This document shows positions 1 through 7,762 of a DNA stretch of 49,773 nucleotides, piece by piece. The position numbers and the translations under genes were made by a program. Position 1 is the stretch's first letter. Every line of letters begins with the position of its first letter. The stretch comes from Allobosea sp. ASV33 (GTDB taxonomy: Bacteria; Pseudomonadota; Alphaproteobacteria; Rhizobiales; Beijerinckiaceae). The stretch covers positions 1 through 49,773 of the forward strand of contig NZ_JAELTI010000031.1 in the NCBI RefSeq assembly GCF_016428755.1, written 5' to 3'. The notes under the pieces were generated by a model. The model had not been told where the DNA came from. It saw only the letters and a list, made by a program, of their open reading frames with translations, and ran no database searches.

Positions 1-2
1 CC

Positions 3-77
3 CATGCGCCGCAGCCGGCACGCGGCCCGCAGCCGCAGCATCAGCGTTGCCAGCCCAACCAGCCGTTCTGCCGTTAG
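3..77 (+). CDS. C-terminal fragment of an unknown protein
   Basis: The window opens inside a possible reading frame that ends at a TAG at 75-77. The visible 24 residues are rich in Pro, Gln and Arg and end in QPNQPFCR, like the low-complexity tail of a secreted or envelope protein. No domain can be recognised and the start lies outside the window. Another frame is also open across this stretch, so the reading frame itself is uncertain. Confidence 0.3.
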   Translation, partial: HAPQPARGPQPQHQRCQPNQPFCR

Positions 78-232
78 GCGAGTGCCTGGATGCCGATGAA
101 GATATCCCGGCGGCACAACCATGCGCCGTCGGCGAATAGCGGTTGCCTGACGGGCGGAAGATTCGGAAGGTGGCGCAGAGAAAGGCGCCCGTTCCCGTCC
201 TTTCGGCAACCTGAGATTCGGTGCTCAGCCGC

Positions 233-901
233 ATGCGGATATTGCTGGTCGAGGATAATCGCGAACTTGCGGACTGGCTGACGCGGCTGCTGCGGAAGAG
301 CCGTTATGTCGTGGATTGCGTCCATGACGGTATCGATGCCGATGCGGCGCTGGCGACGCAGAGCTACGATCTCGTCATTCTCGATATCGGCCTGCCCAAC
401 ATGACCGGCCTTGAATTGCTGCGCCGCTTTCGGCAGCGCCGGGGCCTGACCCCGGTCATTATCCTGACGGCCAACGATGCCGTGTCGAGCCGCGTCGCCG
501 GGCTCGATGCCGGCGCCGACGATTATCTGGTCAAGCCGTTCGAGCCCGATGAGCTCGAGGCCCGGATCCGGGCCCAACTGCGGCGCCGGCAGGACAGCCG
601 CACGGTGCGGGTCGCGTTCGGTCCATTGGTGATGGCGACGGACGCGCGCCAGTTCACGCTGGACGACATTCCGCTCGACCTGACGGCGCGGGAGTACAGC
701 GTGCTCGAAGCGCTTCTCCTCGCCGGCGGCCGTGTCGTCTCGAAGGCGGCCCTGACCGGGACGGTGTTCGGCCTCGACGACGACGCCACCGACAATGCGC
801 TGGAGATCTACGTCCATCGCGTCCGCAAGAAGCTCAGCGGCAGCAGCGTCTCGATCGGCACGCTGCGCGGCCTCGGCTATGCGCTGAGGCTGGCCGCGTG
901 A
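233..901 (+). CDS. OmpR-family response regulator (TctD-like)
   Basis: DNA-binding response regulator of 222 residues that receives phosphate from the adjacent histidine kinase. The receiver domain is complete: acidic pair in LVEDN (residues 5-9), phospho-acceptor D51 in VILDIGLP, T79 and K101 in LVKPF. A winged-helix Trans_reg_C domain follows (about 125-220), containing LTAREYSVLEAL and DNALEIYVHRVRKKL. I chose ATG 233 (MRILLVEDN) over an in-frame GTG at 221 because TctD/QseB-type regulators begin this way; neither start has a clear ribosome binding site. The stop overlaps the kinase start by four bases (GTGA), so the two are translationally coupled. TctD-type regulators usually control carboxylate uptake genes; the real target here is not evident. 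Confidence 0.93.
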   Translation: MRILLVEDNRELADWLTRLLRKSRYVVDCVHDGIDADAALATQSYDLVILDIGLPNMTGLELLRRFRQRRGLTPVIILTANDAVSSRVAGLDAGADDYLVKPFEPDELEARIRAQLRRRQDSRTVRVAFGPLVMATDARQFTLDDIPLDLTAREYSVLEALLLAGGRVVSKAALTGTVFGLDDDATDNALEIYVHRVRKKLSGSSVSIGTLRGLGYALRLAA

Positions 902-2292
902 GCCGGAGCCTGCGCGCCGAGTTGCTGGCCTGGCTGCTGCTGCCCCTGGTGGCGGTCGTCGCCTTCAACGGCTGGAGCCTGCACCGCGACGCCTTGCGGA
1001 TGGCCGACCTGATCACGGACCGCACGCTGCTCGCCTCGGCCCGGGTCATCGCCGAGCAGGTGAAGGAGGCCGACGGGCGGATCGAGGCCCTGATCCCGCC
1101 GTCGGCGCTGGAGATGTTCGCCTCCCCCGACCGCGACAAGGTGATCTACCGGGTGCTGTCGCCTTCGGGCGAGCTGATCGCCGGCTTTCCCGACGTGGTC
1201 GCGCCACCTGCCCAGCCGCGCGGATTGGAGCCGGCCTATTACGAAGGCACCTTCCGCACCGAGGCGATGCGTGCGGTCGCACTCGCTCAGCCGGTGATCT
1301 CGAAACTGGCCGGCGGCGACGCGCTGGTGATCGTAGCGACGACGCTCCATGGCCGCGACCGGCTCGTCGACGAGATCTGGCAGGCCTCGCTCCGGGACCA
1401 GTTCCTGCTCGTCGGCATCGCGGCGCTGCTGGCCTTGCTGGGCTTGCGCCGCGGCCTCGCCCCGCTGCTGCGGCTTCGCGACGAATTGCGCAATCGCGAT
1501 CCGGAATCCCTAACGGCGCTCGACCGCAACGGCGTGCAGGGCGAACTCAGGCCCGTCATCGACGCGCTCAACCATGCGCTCGAGCGCGTGCAGGCCTATA
1601 TCGCCCTGCAACGGCGTTTCGTCGCCGACGCCTCGCATCAGCTCAGGACGCCGCTCGCCGTCCTGAAGACGCAGATCGCGTTGGCGCGCCGCGACGACGA
1701 CCCGCAGACCCGGGATGAAGCGCTCGCGGCCATCGACGGCGGCGTCGACGGCATGGCCCGGCTGGTGAATCAGCTGCTGACCCTCGCCAGGGCCGAACCC
1801 GGCGGCGCCGCCCTGCGCAAGGACATGCTCGATTTCAACGAGGTTACGCGCGCCGCCTTGGAAAGCCTCGCCGGCATCGCCTTCGATCGTGCGATCGACC
1901 TGTCCTTCGAGGCCGCTCCCGCGACATTGCCGATCCACGGGCATGTCACGCTGCTGCGCGAGCTGGTGCTCAACCTCGTCGAGAATGCGCTGCGCCATAT
2001 TCCGCAACGCGGTACCGTCGCAGTGAAGCTTGAGCAAAGCGAGGCCGGCATCCTGCTCGTCGTCGAGGATAACGGCCCCGGCATTCCCGAGGCGGATCGC
2101 GAGCGGGTATTCCAGCGCTTCCATCGCCTCGCCCCCGCGGCCGTCGACGGGACCGGGCTCGGGCTCGCCATCGTCAGGGAGATCGTCGTCGCCCATGACG
2201 GGACCATCGCACTGATGGAAACGCAGCCACCACCGGGGCTGCGCGTCGAGGTCAGGCTGCCGGCAGCGCCCGGAGAGGCGCCGACAGCATAA
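898..2292 (+). CDS. Sensor histidine kinase, TctE/2CSK_N type
   Basis: Membrane histidine kinase of 464 residues, partner of the upstream response regulator. A transmembrane helix lies at about 8-24 and another at about 168-183, flanking a periplasmic 2CSK_N-like sensor domain. Then come a HisKA domain with phospho-acceptor H247 in ASHQLRTPLA and an ATPase domain with N box (LVLNLVENALRH), G1 box (VEDNGPGIP) and G2 box (GTGLGLAI). It starts at GTG 898, overlapping the regulator's stop. The C-terminus is followed at once by a hairpin terminator. In TctDE-type systems the sensor domain detects tricarboxylates or related organic acids; the ligand here is unknown. The nearest transport operon (2394-5201) is convergent. 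Confidence 0.93.
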   Translation: MSRSLRAELLAWLLLPLVAVVAFNGWSLHRDALRMADLITDRTLLASARVIAEQVKEADGRIEALIPPSALEMFASPDRDKVIYRVLSPSGELIAGFPDVVAPPAQPRGLEPAYYEGTFRTEAMRAVALAQPVISKLAGGDALVIVATTLHGRDRLVDEIWQASLRDQFLLVGIAALLALLGLRRGLAPLLRLRDELRNRDPESLTALDRNGVQGELRPVIDALNHALERVQAYIALQRRFVADASHQLRTPLAVLKTQIALARRDDDPQTRDEALAAIDGGVDGMARLVNQLLTLARAEPGGAALRKDMLDFNEVTRAALESLAGIAFDRAIDLSFEAAPATLPIHGHVTLLRELVLNLVENALRHIPQRGTVAVKLEQSEAGILLVVEDNGPGIPEADRERVFQRFHRLAPAAVDGTGLGLAIVREIVVAHDGTIALMETQPPPGLRVEVRLPAAPGEAPTA

Positions 2293-2297
2293 GGCTG

Positions 2298-2333
2298 CGA
2301 TCGCTACGCCTCGTTCCGAAGGCGCAGCGATCG
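2298..2333. terminator. Hairpin terminator between convergent operons
   Basis: A 14-base stem (CGATCGCTACGCCT at 2298-2311 against AGGCGCAGCGATCG at 2320-2333, one mismatch) with an 8-base loop starts six bases after the kinase stop and is followed by ATGTTTTGTCTT. It sits between the kinase gene and the convergent ABC permease, so it may work in both directions, though the T-rich tail favours the plus strand. Confidence 0.65.
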
Positions 2334-2393
2334 ATGTTTTGTCTTATCGCACTTTCGTCACGCGAACCGCTCCCCACTTCGCGCGAAAATGCT

Positions 2394-3269
2394 TCAATGC
2401 TGGTCCTGCAGCGGCGCGGGGCGCCAGGTCGCGAGCCGGCCTTCGACCCAGGTCATCAGGTATTCGGCGGCGAGCGCCACGATCATGATGACCACGATCG
2501 CGGCATACATGCCGGCCGAGTCGAAGGTGCCCTTGGCGATGTTGATCAACAGGCCGATGCCGTGGCGCGAGCCGACGAACTCGCCGACGATGGCGCCGAT
2601 GATGGCGAAGCCGAAGCTCACATGCAGCGAGGCGAAGATCCAGCTCATCGCCGAGGGGATGACCACCGAGCGGGTGAGCTGCCAGCCGCGCGCGCCGAGG
2701 ATCTGCGCATTGGCCATCAGGTTCCGGTCGGCCTCGCGCACGCCCTGGAAGGCGTTGGCGAAGACGACGAAGAACACCATGATGAAGGCCAGCGCCACCT
2801 TGGAGCCGATGCCCAGCCCGAAGACCATGATGAAGATCGGCGCCAGCACGACGCGCGGGATCGAGTTGAACACCTTGATGTAGATCGAGAAGATGTCCGA
2901 CAGCATCCGGTTGCGACCGAGCGCGATGCCGACGACGATGCCCGCCGCGGAGCCGATCACGAAGCCGAGCATGGCCTCTTCCATGGTGACGTAGAGATGG
3001 AGCCAGAGCGGGCCTTCCGAGGTTCCCTCGGTCGTCCATTCGACGAGCCGGCTCCAGATCGCGCTCGGGCTGGAGAAGAAGAACTCGTCGATAATGCCGA
3101 AGCGGGAGGCGAGCTCCCACCCGCCGAGGATGGCGACCAGGATGGCCCAGCGCCAGAACAGCACCTTGTAGTGCCGGTTGCGGGCGGCCCTGGCAGCGGC
3201 GGCCTCGATTTCGGCATCGGATGTCCCCGGCGCGAAGGCGATGGGAGCGGTGAGAGTTGCATCGGTCAT
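2394..3269 (-). CDS. ABC transporter permease, nitrate/sulfonate/taurine type
   Basis: Inner-membrane permease of 291 residues in the SsuC/TauC (BPD_transp_1) family. About six hydrophobic segments are visible. The EAA-type loop is in the middle (QGVREADRNLMANAQILGARGWQ), followed by the assembly region around VVIPSAMSWIFASL. I chose ATG 3269 (MTDATLTAP) because GAGGAG lies seven bases upstream; a start at 3284 would overlap the ATPase gene. Last gene of a three-gene operon: binding protein, ATPase, permease. This family imports small oxyanion or heteroaromatic compounds (alkanesulfonates, taurine, thiamine precursors); the substrate cannot be read from the permease. Confidence 0.93.
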   Translation of the reverse strand: MTDATLTAPIAFAPGTSDAEIEAAAARAARNRHYKVLFWRWAILVAILGGWELASRFGIIDEFFFSSPSAIWSRLVEWTTEGTSEGPLWLHLYVTMEEAMLGFVIGSAAGIVVGIALGRNRMLSDIFSIYIKVFNSIPRVVLAPIFIMVFGLGIGSKVALAFIMVFFVVFANAFQGVREADRNLMANAQILGARGWQLTRSVVIPSAMSWIFASLHVSFGFAIIGAIVGEFVGSRHGIGLLINIAKGTFDSAGMYAAIVVIMIVALAAEYLMTWVEGRLATWRPAPLQDQH

Positions 3270-3280
3270 GGCGGCGCTCC

Positions 3281-4105
3281 TCAAGCTGCGCGGGCTTCGT
3301 CGCGGGCACTGCCGCGCTCGACCTCGGCGCGCAGGTCGTCCCAGATGCGGCGGGAGAGCGCGATGAAGTCGTCCTGGTAGCGGATCTCGCTGACGACGCG
3401 CGGGCGTGGCAGCTCGACCGGATACACCGCCCGCACCGTGCCGGGGCCGGCCGTCAGCACATAGACCTTGTCTGCCAGCGCGATCGCCTCCTCGAGATCG
3501 TGCGTGACGAAGATCACCGAGGCCTTAGCTTCCGACCAGAGGTTGAGCAGCACCTCGTGCATCACGACGCGGGTCTGGACGTCGAGCGCCGAGAAGGGCT
3601 CGTCCATCAGCAGCACCTGCGGCTCGTTGATGAAGGTTTGCGCCAGCGAGACGCGCTTCCTCATGCCGCCGGAGAGCTGGTGCGGATACTTGGTCTCGTG
3701 GCCGCTGAGATGGACGCGGGCGAGCCATTCGCGGGCCTTGGCATAGGCCTCGTCGCGCGGCCTTCCGCGGAAGAGCGGGCCGGCGACGACATTGTCGATG
3801 ACGCTGCGCCAGGGGAACAGCGCATCGGTCTGGAAGGCGAAGCCGATGCGCGGATCGATATCGGTGACCGGCTGGCCGAAGAGGCGGACCTCGCCGCTCG
3901 ACGGCCGTGCGAGGCCGGTGACGAGGTTCAATGTCGTCGACTTGCCGCAACCGGTCGGGCCGACCACGGCGACGAACTCGCCGCGCGCCACGCTCATGTT
4001 GAAATCCCGGATCGCCGTCATCGACTTGCCGTCCGGCGTGATGAAGCGGCGCGAGACGTTGATCAGTTCGACGACCGGGCTGCCGGCCGCATCGGTTGCA
4101 GGCAT
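3281..4105 (-). CDS. ABC transporter ATPase, nitrate/sulfonate/taurine type
   Basis: ATP-hydrolysing subunit of 274 residues (SsuB/TauB family). Walker A GPTGCGKST, Q-loop in GFAFQTDALFPW, signature LSGGM, Walker B VLLMDEP, D-loop SALD and switch His in FVTHDLEEA are all present. The signature continues MRKR instead of the usual QQQR, a variant also common in this subfamily. It lies 11 bases upstream of the permease gene and 97 bases after the binding-protein gene, with a strong hairpin in that gap. It energises import through the adjacent permease. Confidence 0.94.
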   Translation of the reverse strand: MPATDAAGSPVVELINVSRRFITPDGKSMTAIRDFNMSVARGEFVAVVGPTGCGKSTTLNLVTGLARPSSGEVRLFGQPVTDIDPRIGFAFQTDALFPWRSVIDNVVAGPLFRGRPRDEAYAKAREWLARVHLSGHETKYPHQLSGGMRKRVSLAQTFINEPQVLLMDEPFSALDVQTRVVMHEVLLNLWSEAKASVIFVTHDLEEAIALADKVYVLTAGPGTVRAVYPVELPRPRVVSEIRYQDDFIALSRRIWDDLRAEVERGSARDEARAA

Positions 4106-4168
4106 GGGACCTCCTTCGCCGCGATGGCGGCGTCACGGATGGGCGCTTGGTGGACAGCGGGAAGGGAA

Positions 4169-4191
4169 GCGGCCGGGCTGGGCCCGGCCGC
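4169..4191 (-). other. Intercistronic GC hairpin after the binding-protein gene
   Basis: A perfect 10-base stem (GCGGCCGGGC / GCCCGGCCGC) with a 3-base loop lies 11 bases beyond the stop of the binding-protein gene and before the ATPase gene. There is no T-run, so I infer a partial terminator or an mRNA 3'-end stabiliser that gives more binding protein than transporter, a common arrangement in ABC operons. Confidence 0.55.
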
Positions 4192-4202
4192 CTCGGCGCG
4201 AC

Positions 4203-5201
4203 TTACTTCGCGGCCTTGACGAACTCGGTCGTGTAGGTCTTCGACAGGTCGATCTGCTTGCCCTTGATGTTCTTCGAGAAGCCGGAGAGCACTGCGAGAA
4301 CCGTCTCGGGGCCGCCCTGCGGCATCACGCCATCGGCGGTGAACATCGCCTTGCCGTCGGCCAGCGCCTTCACGTAGCCGGCCTTGTCGCCGACATAGTA
4401 GTCCTTCGGCATCTTGTCGGCGATGTCTTCGGCGCTGTGGGTGTTGATGTACTTGAGCGTCTTGACGAAGGCGTTCGCCAGCTTCTGCACGGTCGGCCTG
4501 TTCTTCTCGACCCAGGCCGTCGTCATGTACAGCGAGGCGGCCGGATAGGTGCCGCCGAGCGCAGCCTTGGTCTGCTCGATCGTGCGCATGTCGACGAGGA
4601 TGCGCGCCTCGCCGGTCTTCAGCAGGCGCGAGATCGTCGGCTCCGTGGTCATGCCGGCCTGGATCTTGTCCTGCTGCATGGCCGCGATGAAGGTGGCGCC
4701 GGCACCGACGGGAACGGAGGTGAATTCGGCGAGCTGCACGCCCGACTTCACCATCAGGTACTGGCTGAGGAAATTGGTGGACGAGCCGAGCCCGGTGACG
4801 CCGAGATTCTTGCCCTTCAGATCGGCCATCGACTTCACGTCGGGATACTTGCTCGAAACGAGCTCGACCTCGCCGGGCGCCTGGCTGAACTGCACGACGG
4901 ACTCGACGAATTTGCCTTTGGCCTGCAGGTCGACGCAGTGGTCGTAAAAGCCGACCACGCCATGGACTACGCCGGCGAGCATCTCGTTCTCGGCATCGAC
5001 GCCGGCGGCTTCATTGAGCAGCTCGACATCGAGCCCCTCGTCCTTGAAGTAACCGAGGCTCTCGGCCAGCTTGGCGGGCAGGTAGATCTGCTTCTCGTAG
5101 CCGCCGACCATGATGGTCACCTTGTCGGCGGCGAGGGCGGCGGTCGAACCGGCCAGCGCCGAGGCGAAGGCAAGCGAATAGATGGCGGCACGGATGCGCA
5201 T
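4203..5201 (-). CDS. ABC substrate-binding protein, NMT1/SsuA type
   Basis: Periplasmic binding protein of 332 residues. The signal peptide MRIRAAIYSLAFASALAG is predicted to be cleaved after AALA. The mature N-terminus (VTIMVGGYEKQIYLPAKLAESLGYFKDEGLDVEL) is typical of the NMT1/SsuA-like superfamily, which binds nitrate, sulfonates or thiamine precursors. I chose ATG 5201 because AAGGAG lies just upstream; an upstream in-frame ATG at 5273 would add 24 residues that do not resemble a signal peptide. First gene of the ABC operon. Three phased direct repeats lie 80-110 bases upstream of the start. The ligand is undetermined. Confidence 0.92.
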   Translation of the reverse strand: MRIRAAIYSLAFASALAGSTAALAADKVTIMVGGYEKQIYLPAKLAESLGYFKDEGLDVELLNEAAGVDAENEMLAGVVHGVVGFYDHCVDLQAKGKFVESVVQFSQAPGEVELVSSKYPDVKSMADLKGKNLGVTGLGSSTNFLSQYLMVKSGVQLAEFTSVPVGAGATFIAAMQQDKIQAGMTTEPTISRLLKTGEARILVDMRTIEQTKAALGGTYPAASLYMTTAWVEKNRPTVQKLANAFVKTLKYINTHSAEDIADKMPKDYYVGDKAGYVKALADGKAMFTADGVMPQGGPETVLAVLSGFSKNIKGKQIDLSKTYTTEFVKAAK

Positions 5202-5282
5202 GGGCAGGCTCCTTGGTTTCACGTCCTCTCGCCCGGGTACCGCTCTCGGGGGCGGCTTGGTGGCGATGGCCATGCCTTAGCC

Positions 5283-5310
5283 CGCCAAGCTTTCGCCAAC
5301 CTTTCGCCAA
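5283..5310. promoter_or_regulatory. Three helically phased direct repeats upstream of the ABC operon
   Basis: CGCCAA occurs at 5283-5288, 5294-5299 and 5305-5310, exactly 11 bases apart, within TTTCGCCAAC-like units. Spacing of about one helical turn on the same face, 80-110 bases before the binding-protein start, suggests a regulator-binding array. This is inference from the pattern; no known motif was matched. Confidence 0.4.
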
Positions 5311-5412
5311 GGCTGAGCCGCCATCGGCATCTGCGATAGCCGAAGCTGCCGGCCTCGGGATTGCGATGCAACCGGAGGCGAGGGTCATGCGGTCGATGCG
5401 AAAGAGAGATCG

Positions 5413-6834
5413 TCAGAATTTGGGCGGCCCGATTTCCAGCAGATCGGCGGGTGGGGCGATCTCCCGCAATCGCCGCGTCACTTCCGCATCGGACGGCGCT
5501 GCGACGGTCGGGGCGGGCGAGCGCCCGCCATGCGTCAGGCCCGGCCAGCAGATGACGGCCGCGGTCACCGCGAGTTGCACGAGAATGAAAGGCAGGAGCG
5601 CCTTCATCACGCTGCCCAGCGCCGCGCGTCGGGTGGCGGCAGCCCGGGTCATGGTCAGCGCATAGCCCAGCGGTGGAAGCAGGAAGCTCGTCTGCAGCAC
5701 GAGCAGGGTCAGGACCGCGACCCATTGCGCATCCTCAACCCGCATCAGGATGGGCGGCAGCAGGATCGGCACGAGCACGAAGATGATCTCGAAGGCGTCG
5801 AGGACGAAAGCGGCCAGGAAGATCAGGCCAAGCCCGGCACCGAGGATTCCCAGCGGGCCGCCGGGCACCGCCTCCATCCAGCTGGCGACGAGCCGGTCGC
5901 TTCCAAGCACGCGGAAGACGAGGGTGAAGGTCGTGGCCGCCACCAGCAGGGCCATCAGCGCGCCGGTCATCGACAGGGTATCGTCGAGCGCGGCCTTGAG
6001 GCGCGGGAGATCGAGCTGCCGGCTCAGGAGCCCCGCGACCAGGAGGCCGACGGCACCCATGGCGGCCGCCTCCACCGCGTAGAAATAGCCGAGCGCGACG
6101 CCGACGAGCAGTCCGCCGATGAAGCCGACGGTGATGACGGCGACTGCCGCCTCTCCCAGGGTCGGTTTCGGCAGGCGCCGGCCAGGCTCCCGGCGCAGGA
6201 ACGCCAGGAGCAGGCAGGCGGCCAGAAACAGCCCGGCCGGCAGCATCGCACCGCGGAAGACATCCTGCGTGTTGATGATGCGACCGGCCCGGCCGGTCGC
6301 GTTCAGGGCGATCGTATGCGCCGCCATCATCGCATCGCCGAGCAGGATCAGGACCAGAGACGGCGGGACGAGCACGCCGAGCGTGCTGGCGACGCTCAGC
6401 AAGGCGACGCTTTCGGCGGGCGCAATCTCATGTTCGGCCAGGGCTGGCTCGATCGCGCGGGTCAGCGCGATGGCATTGGCGCTGACCGAGCCGTTCATCG
6501 GCCCCAGGATGGCGCCGAGCGCCAGTGTCGCGCCGCGCGCGCCACCGAAGGGGTGCAGCGCCGCCCGGAACAGGATGCGGGCGAGCGGCAGGCGGTTCAG
6601 CAGCGCGCCCATGAAGACGAAAAGCGGCAGCGCCTGCAACAGGTCCGATTCCAGCAGACCGACGAGCCGGCTCGGCAGCGCGGCCAGCACGCCCGCGCTC
6701 GATGGGTCCAGCACGACCGAGGCGGCGGCGCCCATGGCGGCGAGGCTGATGAGGACGCCCCAGACGGGCAAGCCCGTCGCCATCGCGCCCAGCGCGACGC
6801 CGACAAGCATGACAAGGCCGATCCACTGGCTCAT
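5413..6834 (-). CDS. dctM: TRAP transporter large permease (DctM)
   Basis: Integral membrane protein of 473 residues, the transport subunit of a TRAP secondary importer, driven by an ion gradient with a periplasmic receptor. About 12 hydrophobic segments are visible, with DctM landmarks such as LQALPLFVFMGALLNR, GPMNGSVSANAIAL, SVASTLGVLVPPSLVLILLGD and the C-terminal LPPLGYALTM. It resembles the large-subunit branch annotated for mannitol/chloroaromatic transport. I chose ATG 6834 (MSQWIGLVML), whose ATGA overlaps the DctQ stop; the frame stays open far upstream through dctQ but is not coding there. No receptor gene (DctP) is adjacent. The C-terminus carries a soluble tail of about 45 residues. 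Confidence 0.93.
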   Translation of the reverse strand: MSQWIGLVMLVGVALGAMATGLPVWGVLISLAAMGAAASVVLDPSSAGVLAALPSRLVGLLESDLLQALPLFVFMGALLNRLPLARILFRAALHPFGGARGATLALGAILGPMNGSVSANAIALTRAIEPALAEHEIAPAESVALLSVASTLGVLVPPSLVLILLGDAMMAAHTIALNATGRAGRIINTQDVFRGAMLPAGLFLAACLLLAFLRREPGRRLPKPTLGEAAVAVITVGFIGGLLVGVALGYFYAVEAAAMGAVGLLVAGLLSRQLDLPRLKAALDDTLSMTGALMALLVAATTFTLVFRVLGSDRLVASWMEAVPGGPLGILGAGLGLIFLAAFVLDAFEIIFVLVPILLPPILMRVEDAQWVAVLTLLVLQTSFLLPPLGYALTMTRAAATRRAALGSVMKALLPFILVQLAVTAAVICWPGLTHGGRSPAPTVAAPSDAEVTRRLREIAPPADLLEIGPPKF

Positions 6835-7310
6835 GCTCGGCTCCGTAGCAAGCCGAGGAGGCCGGAGGCGAAGACGAGGGCCGCCAGGACGAAGCCCGAG
6901 GCGCGGATCAGGAAATAGCCGGGGTTTCCGGTATCCGGAAACGACTCGAGCACGCGCAGGCTGCCCAGCACCGCCGGCCAGCCGATGATCAGCAGGAAGA
7001 GGGACCAGGGCAGGATTCCGAGCAGGATCAGGCCGATATCCAGCGCCCGCCGCAGCCGTTGCCCGTGCCGGTGCGCCAGGGCATCGCTGGCCAGATGAGC
7101 GCCGCTGCGTGTCGCCGCCGTCAGCGAGACCGCGACATAGAGAGCGAAGACGCATTGCCCGAGATCGTTCGCTTCCCGCGACCAGCCCTTGAACAGATCC
7201 CGCAAGGGCCATTGCAGGAAGAGCAGGAGCACCAGCGGCAAGGCGAGCCACCGGGCTGCGCGGCACAGCGCCCCGAGGCTCCGGTCGAGCGTGTCAACGA
7301 CAGGCTGCAT
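6831..7310 (-). CDS. dctQ: TRAP transporter small permease (DctQ)
   Basis: Four-helix membrane protein of 159 residues, the small subunit that pairs with DctM. Hydrophobic segments lie at about 19-35, 52-68, 88-110 and 133-153. Typical features are the positively charged C-terminus (GLLRSRA) and the segment between helices two and three (RSGAHLASDALAHRHGQRLRRALD), resembling the DctQ signature. It overlaps dctM by four bases. A small secreted protein gene lies 51 bases upstream where a DctP receptor would often be found. Confidence 0.88.
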   Translation of the reverse strand: MQPVVDTLDRSLGALCRAARWLALPLVLLLFLQWPLRDLFKGWSREANDLGQCVFALYVAVSLTAATRSGAHLASDALAHRHGQRLRRALDIGLILLGILPWSLFLLIIGWPAVLGSLRVLESFPDTGNPGYFLIRASGFVLAALVFASGLLGLLRSRA

Positions 7311-7361
7311 CAGTCGCTCCGCAGGCCATATCGCCCCCCTCCTTTTCCCGGCGCAAACCGC

Positions 7362-7733
7362 TCATGGGCCGGATTGCCAGTCGAGCTCGACCGTGCCGCG
7401 CCCCTGGCCGGCGTTGTAGCGGGCGGCGGAGGCGATGGAGGCTTCAACGGCCGCGCGGTCGGACCCGCGCGGACATCCTGTCGTCTCGTATCGCACGGGC
7501 TGCCGCCCCAGCCAGGCGATCCATTGCCGCTCGACCGCATCCGGGGAGCCGGAGCTCGAAAACGGCTGCGAGACGTAGAAGCGGCGGCTCTGCTCGGAAC
7601 CGGCATAGCAGTAACGCCATTCAGCCGAAGGCCCTGCGAATACCGGCCGAGCCGAGGTCCAAAGCAGCAAGACCGCAACCGTCGTGAGGCCGCGTGCCAC
7701 GGTCCGCCTGGAGTGTTTCGGATGGATAGTCAT
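7362..7733 (-). CDS. Small secreted protein of unknown function
   Basis: Predicted exported protein of 123 residues (131 if the in-frame ATG at 7757 is used). The N-terminus MTIHPKHSRRTVARGLTTVAVLLLWTSARPVFAG looks like a signal peptide cleaved after VFA. The mature part has two cysteines, in WRYCYAGSEQ and TTGCPRGSD, which could form a disulfide, and aromatic/Arg-rich segments. I do not recognise a family. It lies between uppP and dctQ on the same strand with short gaps (29 and 51 bases) and is probably cotranscribed. It does not resemble a DctP receptor. Neither candidate start has a convincing ribosome binding site. Confidence 0.6.
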   Translation of the reverse strand: MTIHPKHSRRTVARGLTTVAVLLLWTSARPVFAGPSAEWRYCYAGSEQSRRFYVSQPFSSSGSPDAVERQWIAWLGRQPVRYETTGCPRGSDRAAVEASIASAARYNAGQGRGTVELDWQSGP

Positions 7734-7762
7734 GGGAGCGAGGCTGTCCCGTGACATGGGCA

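Noticed and set aside
5530..6918. 462-residue open frame on the plus strand opposite dctM
   Set aside because: It is Gln/Arg/Glu-rich with no recognisable domain and antisense to a clear TRAP permease.
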